A stretch of DNA of 64,000 nucleotides, from the NCBI GenBank assembly GCA_003550325.1, contig QKWP01000077.1, forward strand, positions 335,717 through 399,716, read 5' to 3'. How positions within the stretch are numbered: position 1 is the first letter of the stretch; each line of letters opens with the position of its first letter. Shown piece after piece: positions 35,545 to 46,538 of the stretch. This DNA is from Gigaspora rosea (lineage: Eukaryota > Glomeromycota > Glomeromycetes > Diversisporales > Gigasporaceae). The position numbers and the translations under genes were made by a program. The notes below the pieces were generated by a model. The model ran no database searches. It was given only the letters and a program-made list of their open reading frames with translations, and was not told the origin of the DNA.

Positions 35545-36957
35545 AAGAGTAGCGAAAGTGGAGTTCTTCCATCTAAAATTATTTTTCTTACTAAGTTAAT
35601 GATACATGACTACTAATTGAAAGTTGTAGAGCTCGTTGAGACGCATCTAACGGTAGTTAGATCATCCAATTTGGCACAGTGGATGGCGAGATATCGTCAA
35701 AAAACGATTGGCCAACTATATAAAATTCCATGACGCAGATTACATATAAAAATCACTATAGGCGAAATGGGGAAGATTATACAACAGTTAACCCATTGAT
35801 TATTATGGATGATCACGGATTATCACCCTCCATATAATCACAAAATAATTTTGACAAAATAATGTAAACAAATATCAGATGTTATATCTTCCCCAGGATC
35901 GCTGTCACTTTTCACTGTCAAGTGACTATGGCCAAAAAACTTCAAGTTCATTTAAGTTAGGGTTAGAGTTCCTATAGGACTTGATGTTAGAAAGACATAT
36001 AGTAAAATTGTTTAAGGAATTTTTTTATTAGGACGTAAAAGGTGATTTCTTATGCAAATTTTAGAGAAATGAGCGAATTTTGAAAAATCGAATGTTTTGT
36101 TTCGATCTTCCGCTAGTGTTATGTTACATCAAGGCGTGACTTACTATTGGTTTGCGCCAAACCAAAATCACGTGATAGTGAAATTTGACAGCGATGCTAG
36201 AGTAGTTGATTTTAGGATCTTTAGTTGGGATTATAGGATCTGATATTAGATATTATATTAGCTTATATTTTTTGACCAATAAAATCACTATGTGATTATA
36301 TAGAGGGCGACAATTCGTGATAATCACTGGGTTAACTATTGTAAAAGTGTCCTGGCAAAATGTGGCTTGCTTCCATTTGAAACTTTTTTCTTACTAAGTT
36401 AACGGTACATGTCCACTAATAGAAAGTTATAGAGCTCGTCAAGACGTATCTAACGGTGGTTAGATCATCCAAATCGGCCCAGTGGATGGCGAGATATCGT
36501 CGAAAAACGATTGGCCGACATATAAAATCTCTATGTAAACAAACATTGTTTACATAGAGATTTTATATAGTTGGCCAATCGTTTTTCGACGATATCTCGC
36601 CATCCACTGGACCGATTTGGATGATCTAACCACCGTTAGATACGTCTTGACGAGCTCTGCAACTTTCAATTAGTGGACATGTATCGTTAACTTAGTAAGA
36701 AAAAACGTTTTAAATGGAAGCACGCCACATTTCGCCTATAGTGATTTTTATATATAATCTGCGTCATGGAATTTTATATAGTCGGCCAATCGTTTTTCGA
36801 CGATATCTCGCCATCCACTTGACCGATTTGGATTATCTAACCACCGTTAGATGTGTCTCGACGAGCTCTACAACTTTTAATTAGTGGACATGTATCGTTA
36901 ACTTAGTAAGAAAAAAAACATTTATATGAAAGAACGCCACATTTCGCCACTCGCCAA
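35545..36957. repeat. Large inverted repeat, arms ~410 bp of two tandem units each
   Basis: A unit of about 190-220 bp (core CTAAGTTAACGGTACATGTC, then GAGATATCGTCGAAAAACGA) occurs four times: 35545-35769 (+), 36358-36540 (+), 36548-36732 (-) and 36733-36957 (-). The two inner copies meet at a 7-base loop (36541-36547), giving a palindrome of about 377 bp. The outer copies extend the inverted repeat, and the left arm is interrupted by the MITE at 35782. Ends read GAGTAGCGAAAGTGG and (reversed) GAGTGGCGAAATGTGG. It is probably a foldback transposon. No coding. Confidence 0.8.
35782..36341. mobile_element. TA-flanked MITE inside the left arm of the foldback
   Basis: The 560-bp element has ends CAACAGTTAACCCA and (reversed) CAATAGTTAACCCA. 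TIR similarity extends about 65 bp, and TA lies on each side (35780-35781, 36342-36343). Removing it brings the two plus-strand units of the foldback arm close together. No coding capacity. Confidence 0.75.
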
Positions 36958-37154
36958 AAATTTTTTTAAAATCGACCAATCAGAATCGTCTTACGTGGGG
37001 GAAGGGGGTACCCTCATAGTAAATGGATATTATGTAATATCTGTCATGGCCCTAATTGTTTTTTTTAATAACAATTTAATAGCATATTTTAATGATATAT
37101 TATTAATCGGTCCGAAAGGCTGAAAACAGAAACTATGTAACCGGTGTAATGCAC

Positions 37155-37490
37155 TATCATGTGAGTGCCAGACATATGTTGTAATGCAGGATCGACAAAA
37201 AGATAAAATTAGTCATATGATATTAACAATGACGATGGACAAAGCTTAAAGTATAAATGACATGTGATTGTAGTATATATTAGTAATCATTATGCAATTG
37301 TATAGTATGTAGGGGTATAAATAAGTTGTATTGGGCGCAAGAGAAAGCAGCTCTTATTCTTATCTTAATAATAGTCTTTGTAAATAATTTGACAATATAG
37401 AAAATACGAAACATTGAATAAGTGAGTGTTCAATATTCATATCTAGTTAGATTTTGGTGCTAAACACTAATATTGCTTAACCCCATGACA
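37155..37490 (+). repeat. Left LTR
   Basis: 336 bp ending in CCCCATGACA. It is colinear with 43612-43913, differing by point changes and by about 30 bp absent from the right copy (near 37250-37300). It contains the shared blocks AATGCAGGATCGACAAAAAG and GCGCAAGAGAAAGCAGCTCT. The latter follows a TATAAATA box at 37317 that may serve as the promoter. Confidence 0.9.
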
Positions 37491-37578
37491 TATTAGGACC
37501 TAGGTAAGTGAAAGGCGTCGCTAATAAAATTTGAAATTATTACACAATCTTCTGTTTGGAAGCTGTACCACTGTAAAC

Positions 37579-38264
37579 ATGGGAGGGTCAGATTTGGCAA
37601 TACCATATTATCATGGCGAAGAGGGCGACGATATTGAAGGTTTTTTTACGACTTCGAGAGCTTTTCTATATCAAAGAATTGGAATGAGGCAACCAGGTGT
37701 AGGATGGTGTAATATATGTACCAGAAAGAATGAGAACATGGGTACGAGAATTAATAAAGGCAGCGAATAGTAGTTGGGAGGATCTAAAAGGTGAAATAAT
37801 CAAAAAGATTAGGGATGAGGATGGTGAAGAGGCAAGGATAAACCGTTTAAAATCGATTGTGCAAAATGAGAAAGAAACTATTAGGGAATATGTTAACAGA
37901 TTTGAAGCTTATATGAACTGATCAAGGATATTGTAAGGAAAGACGAAAAGCTTAAATGGTTTCTAGAGGGGTTGAAGGATCTATTTCAAACTAGAGTGAA
38001 GTTTTGCTGCCCTAAGAAGTATGATAATGCCAAAGATTCAGTTTTACAAGTGGAGAATTATCAAAAGAAAAAGGAAAATAAGGACACACAGAAGAGTACT
38101 ATTACCAATAATGAGTTTATCATACGATTCAAAATAAGATTGATGAATTATTAACAGCTTTTAGTGAAATGAAGATCAATCGTGTGGATCAGCGACCTAT
38201 GAATTATAAGAATATAGAATCAATTATTAAAGAAGTTTTGATGAAGGCAAAAAGGAGTAAAGAC
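37579..38264 (+). pseudogene. gag-like remnant of the LTR retrotransposon
   Basis: Translation starting MGGSDLAIPYYHGEEGDDIE is followed by a frameshift near 37720. A second frame (37730-37921) has RTWVRELIKAANSSWEDLKG and EYVNRFEAYM, the retrotransposon capsid (Retrotrans_gag) pattern. After a stop at 37919, WFLEGLKDLFQTRVKF and DNAKDSVLQVE continue the domain. No zinc knuckle is seen. It is broken by at least one frameshift and one stop. Confidence 0.75.
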
Positions 38265-38397
38265 TAAAACTGGGATTAGAAGGGTGGTCCAAAACAATAA
38301 AATGCTGATACAATATCGCATTACCCAAATCTATCTAAGTACTTTAAGAGAAATGGTGAGAAATTTTGGATGCATTATTAATTAGAGTTGATCATGT

Positions 38398-39459
38398 CAG
38401 TATTGAAAATCTTATGTTCTCATGTTCTCATGAGAACATCACTTTCAATCTGAGAACATTTACAAAATTTAAGATGTTCTCTATTAAATTTTTTTTGAGA
38501 ACATTAAGTTTGAAAAATATGTTCTCTATATAAATATATAAAATAATAAAAAATTATTTTTATTAATATAGCAGTTTAAAATAATTAAGCTCATAAATAT
38601 TTAGTTGTTAATTAATTGAAATAAAGAACAATTTAGTTGTTTTTGAATTAAGAAAAATTTTAGATAATTAATTTTATTGGTTTATCTATTTCTAGTTTGG
38701 TGCAATAAAGCCCTTATTAAATATACATATAATATCATAAATTTTAGAGAGCTAAACTCACTATGATAATAATTTTATAAGAAAATTACTTAACAAATCT
38801 TTAATTATTATGATTTTAAACTTTAGTGTTATATCTTAAAATTTTATAGTAAGAAATTTTTGAATCTATAAATTATAGAGTATATTATATTACTTATTTA
38901 TTTAAACATTTGAGAGATGTTAACAGCTTATTTAAAACTTAATATATAAACTAATACAAGCCAATAACAATATATAAAAAACCTCAAATACTAATTTTTT
39001 AAAAAATATACATATAAAGTTATAATTTTATTATTATGAATAACTTAGCTTTGTTTATATAGTTTGTTAAATAAATTACATTTTTTATTAATGATTTTTG
39101 GATATATTAATTAAAAATTATATTTTTTATTAATAATTTTTAAATATATTAATTAAAAATAAAAATTAAAAAATAACCAAAAGTATAAAAGTATAAGTGT
39201 AAAAAAGAGAATGAGAGAAAGAAAATAAGAGTAAGAAAGAGTAAGAAAGAATGAGAAAAAGTGAAGGGAGAGAAAAAAAAAGAGTGATAGAGAGAGAAAA
39301 AGAAAGAGAAGAGAGAAAAAAAGAGAGAAAGAGAAAAAGAAAGAGAGAGTAAAAAAAAAAAATTTTCTAATTGAGAACATAAAAAAATTTTTGAGAACAT
39401 TAAATTCAATAAACATGTTCTCATGAGAACATAAATTTCAAAACATATTTCCAACACTG
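38398..39459. mobile_element. hAT-like element, TSD GATCATGT, inside the retrotransposon
   Basis: The 1062-bp element has ends CAGTATTGAAAATCTTATG and (reversed) CAGTGTTGGAAATATGTT, with ATGTTCTCATGAGAACAT palindromes next to each. Exact duplications GATCATGT lie at 38390-38397 and 39460-39467. A purine-only tract of about 165 bp (39194-39359, GAAAGAGAGAAA type) lies near the right end. No coding capacity. Relatives occur at 59322-59551 and possibly 60309-61311. Confidence 0.88.
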
Positions 39460-39580
39460 GATCATGTTAGTCCTGTGGTCAAGGATTTTAATGAATAATT
39501 TATTATCTAAAAAATTGCTCTTGGCGTGCTAAAATGAATCAATTAGAGTTAACGCATCTTTAGAGAAAATTAAAAAGATA

Positions 39581-40266
39581 TTGTTTAATTGGAGACCAAT
39601 TGCACAAAAGAGGGAAAAGGGAAGACCTCCAAGACGGTTTATTTTTAAAAAGAGTGATAAATTACTTGCTTTAAAGGCCAATCACGAAGGACTTAGTGAA
39701 GAAGGTGGACATAGAGGCATTAATGCTACAGCAAGAAAGATTTTAATTAAATATGTATGGGCAGATAGTAACATTTATAAGGACTCACAGAATTACGTCT
39801 CAAGTTACAAAGTTTGTCAAAAGACTGCAGTAAAGTCGATTAAGGAACCTCTTTATGTACAGGCTACTAGTTGGATTTTCCACAAGTTGTATGTGGACTG
39901 TATTGTACCTTTACCACGTACTGTTGCAGGACACGAACATATAGTGGTAGCTGTAGAGGACTTAACAGGCTATATAGAGGCAAGAGCTTTGAGGAAAAAG
40001 AATGCCCATACTATTGCCCAATTCATTTGGAATGATATAATTACAAGACATAGATGTTTTTTAGTGTTAATATCAGATCGAGGAACTGAATTTAAGAATG
40101 CTGTTATGGAAGAACTTACTGCAAGGTTGGGGCTGACCAACGGTTTGTGGCGGCCTACCACCCTGAAGCTAATGGCCGAGCAGAAAGAACATTCAAAAAT
40201 TACTCGAATTATAAGAACCTTTGTGCTGAATGTCAATATCGATAGCATGAGTATCTCTGTGGTGCT
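39581..40266 (+). pseudogene. Integrase, N-terminal and catalytic part, broken
   Basis: The frame shows a damaged HHCC zinc site: HEGLSEEGGHRGINAT has the paired His, and SSYKVCQ keeps only the second Cys. A DDE core follows: VDCIVPLP with the first Asp and ISDRGTEF with the second. The HPEANGRAERTF block with the catalytic Glu is present at 40153-40191 but in another frame, so a frameshift lies near 40140. The reading breaks off at the insertion 40275-43087 and resumes at 43096. The type is Ty3/gypsy. Confidence 0.85.
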
Positions 40267-40874
40267 GTCTGGGCTAGAGATAGTAGTTGAATCCAAATAT
40301 ATATTTATATTTGGATTAATCCGGATTTTAAATAAATCCGGATTCAATTTTTTATATCTGTATCCGGATATAATATAAATCCAGATATAATAAATAAATC
40401 TGGATATTTATATCTGGATATATATTTATATCTAGTTAGTATCTGGATATATTTTATATCTGGATATAAATATATATCTGAATATATATTTATATCCAGA
40501 TATAAATATATATCCAGATATAAATATTATCCGGATATAAATATATCTGGATGTATCCAGATATATCTAACCTACGGGATTTTTATAGGGCTATTTTCAA
40601 ATTTCTGGATCGGTTATGTTAGATATAGATATAGGTCAGCATTTAGCCCTAGTTGTTAGTAGGTTTATTAGCCAATCATACAAAAATTCTTCTATTTATA
40701 TTATGTTGTATGTACCTTCTATCGGATTTATTTTCTATCTGGATATAAATATATATCCAGATAGAAAATAAATCTGGATATAAATTTATATCCGGATACA
40801 TTTTGGATATATTTATATCTGGATTTAAAATAGATTAATCCAGATATATTTTTTGATTTTATTTATATCTGGAT

Positions 40875-43050
40875 TAATGTTGTTAGCTGAAATTGTTTTA
40901 TACTTGTAGAAATATTTTGATATTTGATATTTAGGCTGCCGAAATGTCTACATATGGGGTGGAGTCAATAGAAATGTGACAAATTTATTAGATAGATTTG
41001 TCCCATTTCTATTGACTTCACCCCATATTGCCGAAATCCTAAATTATGCCGTAATGCCTAAATAATGTCAAAATGTCTAAATAATATCGAAATGTCTAAA
41101 TTAAGAAATATATGAAAAACATATGGGAGTTGGAGCTGTTAATCAGTCCAACTAAAACTGCTGGTCCTGTGGTCCTCCTTAGAACTGTCTTTTTATGGGA
41201 TGGACCAAAAAGACTATCAGTTCGAATATAGTTAGCTTTAAATTATTGTAACGAACATATGTAGCCTAATTTTTTGTGATATGCAAGGTAATTTTTAGAG
41301 GCTTATACAACAATAATAAATTTAAATATTTTAAATCGGAGTTTTTCTTATTTAATATTTATTTTATACTTTGCGAATTATTAATTTGTCTTTGCTTTCA
41401 AACTAAACATTAAATATTTTGGATAAATGACAAATTAGTATTAGCGTTAGCAATTAAGGTTAGTTATTTTGGTTTTGCTATTACTCACCTTGGTATAGGC
41501 TGGCTCTATCTCCCGCCCACCATTCCTAGTCAGTTGTTGGGCTATGTGGCTGCAGTGGCAGTGAAAGAACCTATTGGTGGATAGCTAGGCTCTGCGGCTG
41601 CAGTAGTAGCACATGGACCTTAATAGTGGATAGTTAGGCACCTCAGCTATAAGGACCTTATTAATGAATAGTTAGGCTCTGCTGCTGCAATGGCAGTGCA
41701 AGGACCTTATTAGTGGATGTTTAGGCTCCGCAATTGCAGTAGCAGTGTAAGGACCTTATTAGTGGATAATTAGGCATCACGGTTACAGTAGCAGTGCAAG
41801 GACCTTATTAATAGATATTAGGCTACACGGCGCTGTACAAGACCTTATTAGTAGATAGTTAGGCTCTGTGGCTGCAATAGCAGTGCAAGGACCTTATTAG
41901 TGATTAGTTAGACTCTGCAACTGCAGAGACCTGAAACAGATGCTGAGGATAATACTGGGCATATGTTGGATATCTTTCTTATGCTTGTGTTTTTATGTAT
42001 TAGTCAAGGTGTAGTTTAGGACCTTGGGTTTAGGAAATTTTGGAACTGAGAGGTCAGTAGTTTATGCATTTAGCAGGTTGTGAGAATAATTGGTACAGGT
42101 TCAAATAATCAGTCATAGACTAGAGGTTTTGTCATAGGTATTGATGTTAAAGTATGAATGCTTGAGCTTGTTTGGATAGTGAACCTATTCTCATTAGTGC
42201 TGTTAATCAATTTGTCTGGTCCATCTTGGTCCAAAGGCTGGCAATCTTTTAAAAAGTTAGACTGGACTGCTGTCCAGAACTGATTAGGAATAATCAGTAT
42301 GAGACCAGACAGACTGATTATTAGACTAATTAAATGTCTATAAATTGCACTAGCATATTAATTTATTATCTGTTATTATTATAGACTTTATTCAAATGAT
42401 TAATTTATTACTCCTTCATTACATAAAGCTACCTCTAAACAAATGTTTAAATCTGTCTATTATTATTAGAACTAGTATAATAATGCGTACGAATTTTGAA
42501 ACCACGCATATAATTTTTGCAGATATATTTTTAAGCAAGTATGCTAGCATAATACAGGTCAATTTATCTCAAGCATTTGGAAGTTCCCAACCGGAAAAAT
42601 TATTATAAATTATGAACAAGGTCAAGAGTGAAACAAAATTCCTTAATATTCCAACAATAGAGCATTTTTTATAAACCAGGTATAATTCTGCACATTATGT
42701 GTATTATGTATAAAAAGCACTGAATATCTTATCACTAATTAAGATTAAATTTATACTTAGTTGTGCTTTGTCTTTAAAGTTCAAAGTGCAGTAGTAATAA
42801 TATAATATTCAATTTATTTATAAATAATTTTATTGTTTATATTTAATTTAGATATTTAGTCACATAGTATTTTATTTAGTTAACTATTTAGACATTTAGT
42901 CACATAGTATTTATTTAGTCAACTATTTAGGCATTTTTTCAAATCTAGACTTTTGACATTTCAAAAAAAAAATAATGTCATGTTGAAATATATTTAGACA
43001 CTAATTGCCTAAATGGTTGACTAAATTAAGTATTTCGACTAACAACATTA
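40875..43050. mobile_element. 2.2-kb element nested in the 40275 element
   Basis: Ends are TAATGTTGTTAGCTGAAAT and (reversed) TAATGTTGTTAGTCGAAAT. Flanks ATCTGGAT (40867-40874) and ATCCGGAT (43051-43058) agree at 7 of 8, although the host repeats this word, so the duplication is not fully independent evidence. Interior: a hairpin at 40952-41028 (ATATGGGGTGGAGTCAATAG and reverse), TTTAGACATTT/AAATGTCTAAA words near both ends, and a minisatellite at 41525-41936. Confidence 0.7.
41525..41936. repeat. Minisatellite, ~50-bp units
   Basis: About eight units share GGACCTTATTAGTGGATAGT, then TAGGCTCTGCGGCTGCAGTA and GCAGTGCAA. Units vary by small deletions. It is more GC-rich than the surroundings. 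No sustained reading frame. Confidence 0.88.
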
Positions 43051-43095
43051 ATCCGGATAATAAAAATATATCCGGATTCTAACTCTAGTCTGGGC

Positions 43096-43566
43096 GATTA
43101 ATGTGACAGTAAATGATCTTGGATATTCACCATTTCGTCTTGTTTACGGGCGAGATGCGGTGAATCCGGTAGAATTGGTACTGGAGAGTTATCAAGTACT
43201 TATGGGAAAGCAAAATTGGTCCATGGATGAACTATTAGAATTTCGTTTGAAACAGGTTTTAGGACTAATTCAAGAATTGAAGGAAGCGCGGACGAATCGG
43301 GATGGAATTAGACTACGATAGATGATAAACATGCTAAAGAGAAGAATTCGCAAATATTACCTGGAGATTTGGTCCTTGTTTACGATTCTACTTTGGACAA
43401 TTCACCACGCAAGTTGGATTATCGTTGGATAGGGCCATATTTGGTTAGAGAGAAGGGACAATTCGGTCAGTTTTATTTATCCGAATTGGATGGTACTGGC
43501 TTAAAGGATCCATTCACAAGAAATCGGATAAAGAAATTTAAGACGAGAACGGAGGGGTTGGAATAA
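43096..43566 (+). pseudogene. Integrase C-terminal part, continuing after the insertion
   Basis: VTVNDLGYSPFRLVYGRDAV at 43103 is the typical end of the Ty3/gypsy integrase core. After a stop or frameshift near 43320, the frame 43369-43566 (LVYDSTLDNSPRKLDYRW, then GPYLVREKGQFGQFYL) forms the C-terminal SH3-like domain. Its first codon joins in frame with sequence before 40274 once the 2.8-kb insertion and one duplication are skipped. Confidence 0.85.
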
Positions 43567-43611
43567 GGTGTAAATGATGTCAAGGATGACGATCCGTTGA
43601 GGTCTAGCTCA

Positions 43612-43913
43612 TGTCACGTGAGTGACGGACATATTGTAATGCAGGATCGACAAAAAGCTAAAATTAGTCATATGATATTAACATTGACGATAGACAAAGC
43701 TTAAGTATATATATTAGTAATCATTATGTATGTAGGGGTATAAATAAGTTGTATTGAGCGCAAGAGAAAGCAGCTCTTATTCTTATCTTAATAATAGTCT
43801 TTGTAAATAATTTGACAATATAGAAAATACGAAACATTGAATAAGAGAGTGTTCAATATTCATATCTAGTTAGATTTCGGTGCTAAATACTAGTATCGCT
43901 TAACCCCGTGACA
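43612..43913 (+). repeat. Right LTR
   Basis: 302 bp from TGTCACGTGAGTG to CCCCGTGACA. The TG...CA ends are intact here, whereas the left copy begins TATCATG. It shares all main blocks with 37155-37490. The moderate divergence suggests the insertion is not very recent. Confidence 0.9.
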
Positions 43914-46521
43914 TGTACAGAAATTTTTATTTTTTTTATTTTTTTTATTTGTTTTCTTTATTTGGTTAGTATTATGTCGTTATTTTATTTTATGATGGGA
44001 AAGTATTGGCATGGCACAAACGGGTGATCAAATCTCCAAACGGGTGATCAATCTCCAAGCGAGAGATTAAATCTCCAAACAAGCTATTTGGATCATAAGT
44101 TAGAGAATGAAATTCACATGTAAATTGGAAATATATAAATAGGTTGGGTTTCAACGTATAAGGAAAGTAATTATCGCTTGAAGTAGTAATTCAATGTATA
44201 AATTTATCTAAGAACCGTCAATAAAGAGAAACCTCCAACCTATAATTTAAAAGTTAAATGATACTTCAAAGTTAAATGATCAAACTCGTAATACTAACAT
44301 TCTGGACCATCTGTCTCTTGATCTAAATAACACCCGAATTATCCTACCATTTTTACCTATTTTGTTCACGATCGAAGCTAAGCCGGATTAATTAATTAAA
44401 GCTCTCCCACTTGACCGTAACACCAGCAAAAACGACCGGTCTTTAATCGGAATCGGTCTTCTCAAGACCGATCCAACCCTAATTTTGGATATGGATCCGA
44501 ACATTTTGAGCCCGATCCATTTTCGCATGGATTCAAAATTTTGAAACTAGATCCAACACAAAAGTAGTCCAAGCGGAATTTTGATTAGAGGATTAAATTC
44601 ACGATAATTTTTATAGTTTGAGCACAAGTAATACACGTAGTTATTTTTGGATGATTAAATATAAGGAAATTATAATTGACGTATCGGCTGCTACGCAGCC
44701 GATACGTCAGTTATACTTAGAGTTGCCTGCTGCAAAATCGCAACTTTGCGTCTTTAGACTTTATTTGCAACCTTTACAACACCCTTTTTGACGCAGGAAT
44801 GTGTAAGATCGGATCGCAGAGTCTCAAGATCGAAAATCTATGTAATTATCATTATTAATAAATTAATATTATAATTAATGTCATTTACTGTATGTAATGT
44901 AGATTACATATGATTAAAATTTAATTATATCATATCTGATATTGTTTTATAATAATATATCAGATATTTTAATATTACAAAATAAGCATATATATTAGAT
45001 TATGATATTATATTATATTGCAATTTTGCGATATGACATTTTATAATTTGCATCATTTTTAACTTTTTAATTATAAAATTGGACGATAAGTAGCAGCCCT
45101 CGTTGCGCCATAAAAAGTCGCAATTAATATTTGCAGCAAGCAATACTAGTTATATTTTATCAAATTTTCGATCATAATAATATAAGCATACAACATGCAT
45201 ATTAGTCCACATGTAATTTTTATAAGAATGTAGAACCGTGTCATCGTCCAGGATTTTGCGTACGATCGCAAACTTGAATTGAACAATATACTTCGTTCCA
45301 CTATGTTCCTGGTATATGTAAAAGTTTATAAGGTTTACATAATTTTCATGGTCATATACAAATAGCGTAGCCAAGATCATTCGTTAATTATTCATTAGAA
45401 CAAGTATAAAAAAAAAAATTAAAAAAATAAAAAGTTGAAACTGCAAATTTAAGGTAAAAGAATTTATTATTCATTATATGAATTATGATAAATTTTCCAA
45501 GAAATTTTTTCTATAAGATATGAAATTGAGTCATAGTTATTAGCAATTTCTCTAAACAAGGTGCGACCAATTTGTACACCGAATGGATGTTAGTATGTGT
45601 CTCTACAATTTTTCTGGAAGAGAACCAAATTCTTATCGATTATAATTTCACCAATTAGGGTGTTTCAGAATTATTGATTTGGTGTTACATATAAATTTTA
45701 TCTTTTTTTTTTTTAAAAATTATACATAACCGCTTACTGGTAAATATATATTAAAAGAACCTAATTTTTTTGATTCGGAATTTAAAACAGAAAATAGAAC
45801 CTATTACTCCAAATCGGCCGATTTGCTTTGACCCAAAATCGACCAGTCAAATGATCGAAAACATTTTACACGAAAATTTATTACAGAGCGAATTTTCACA
45901 AAAACAACCTTTTTAACCAGCTTTGAATTTATAATTAAGTACGTAGAAAATTACGAAATTCATGTATTTAATTATAAGCCAAAAGTAGGTTAAAATGGGC
46001 ATTTTTTTGAAAATTCGCTTCCGAATTTACCCTTGATAGTGTAACTACTAAGATGGGAGAGAACTATCGGTTGTCCGATTTAACTCTAATAGTTACGGGT
46101 AAATAAAAGGAGTTTAAATGTAATAGTACGGTTATAAAAGCGGAGTTTCGTTAATTTATGTAGATTAATAATGTATCACGTGATTACGATAGGACAGCGT
46201 AACGGTAAGAGAGATGTTTATTCGAAACAAAATCTTATACAAATAAAGGTCTTTTCGGCACCACACTGGCTTACTTCCTTTATTAAGGGTAAATTTTAAT
46301 CGAAAGGGAATCTCTGTCTTTATTAAAGGAAGACACGAGGCCTTTTATATACATTTAAATTTTACAACACATAAGGACGTTAACACATTTAGGTGTTAAC
46401 ACATATAGGTGTTTAGGTATATGCGTCAACACACTCGAGTGGTTTCTAGAACTGAACTAATTCCTAAGCCTACCACATTAATGTGGTACTACAGGTTTAA
46501 TTAAAAGAATAAGGCTTAATT
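43914..46521. other. Gene-free stretch with small tandem repeat and hairpin
   Basis: Four imperfect tandem units CGGGTGATCAAATCTCCAAA lie at 44021-44080. A perfect 15-bp-stem hairpin is at 44677-44709 (TGACGTATCGGCTGC, TAC, then the reverse complement). The block at 44424-44481 is the TAGGGTTGG-type element end. GTTAACACATT-GGTG words repeat at 46377-46420. I see no coding region. Confidence 0.5.
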
Positions 46522-46538
46522 AAAAGAATTATTACTCT

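Larger units (their letters stand above)
40275..43087. mobile_element. 2.8-kb hAT-like element, TSD GTCTGGGC, splitting the integrase
   Basis: Ends are TAGAGATAGTAGTTGAATCC and (reversed) TAGAGTTAGAATCCGGATA. Exact duplications GTCTGGGC lie at 40267-40274 and 43088-43095. Both ends are built of (AT)CCGGATATA/TATATCTGGAT words, repeated especially on the left (40300-40870). Most of the interior is another element (40875-43050). No transposase frame is visible. Confidence 0.87.
37155..43913 (+). mobile_element. Decayed Ty3/gypsy-type LTR retrotransposon with nested insertions
   Basis: Two long terminal repeats bound gag remnants and a broken integrase. Flanks TGCAC (37150-37154) and TGTAC (43914-43918) differ at one of five bases, as for a decayed 5-bp duplication. 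Reverse transcriptase, RNase H and protease are not visible: the space between gag and integrase is occupied mainly by the unrelated insertion 38398-39459. A second insertion (40275-43087) splits the integrase. The copy cannot move by itself. Confidence 0.85.
35151..44481. mobile_element. Possible 9.3-kb composite element bounded by TAGGGTTGGATCGGTC ends
   Basis: TAGGGTTGGATCGGTCT at 35151 is matched in reverse by AGACCGATCCAACCCTA ending at 44481. The similarity continues for about 50 bp (both include AAGACCGGTC). Flanks GCTTTGGA (35143-35150) and ATTTTGGA (44482-44489) agree at 6 of 8 bases. If real, one element contains the foldback and the LTR retrotransposon described next. Two independent copies of the same family, one at each end, are equally possible. 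Confidence 0.3.

Noticed and set aside
39149..39457. Phenylalanine/serine-rich minus-strand frames
   Set aside because: They are the complement of the purine-only tract in a mobile element.
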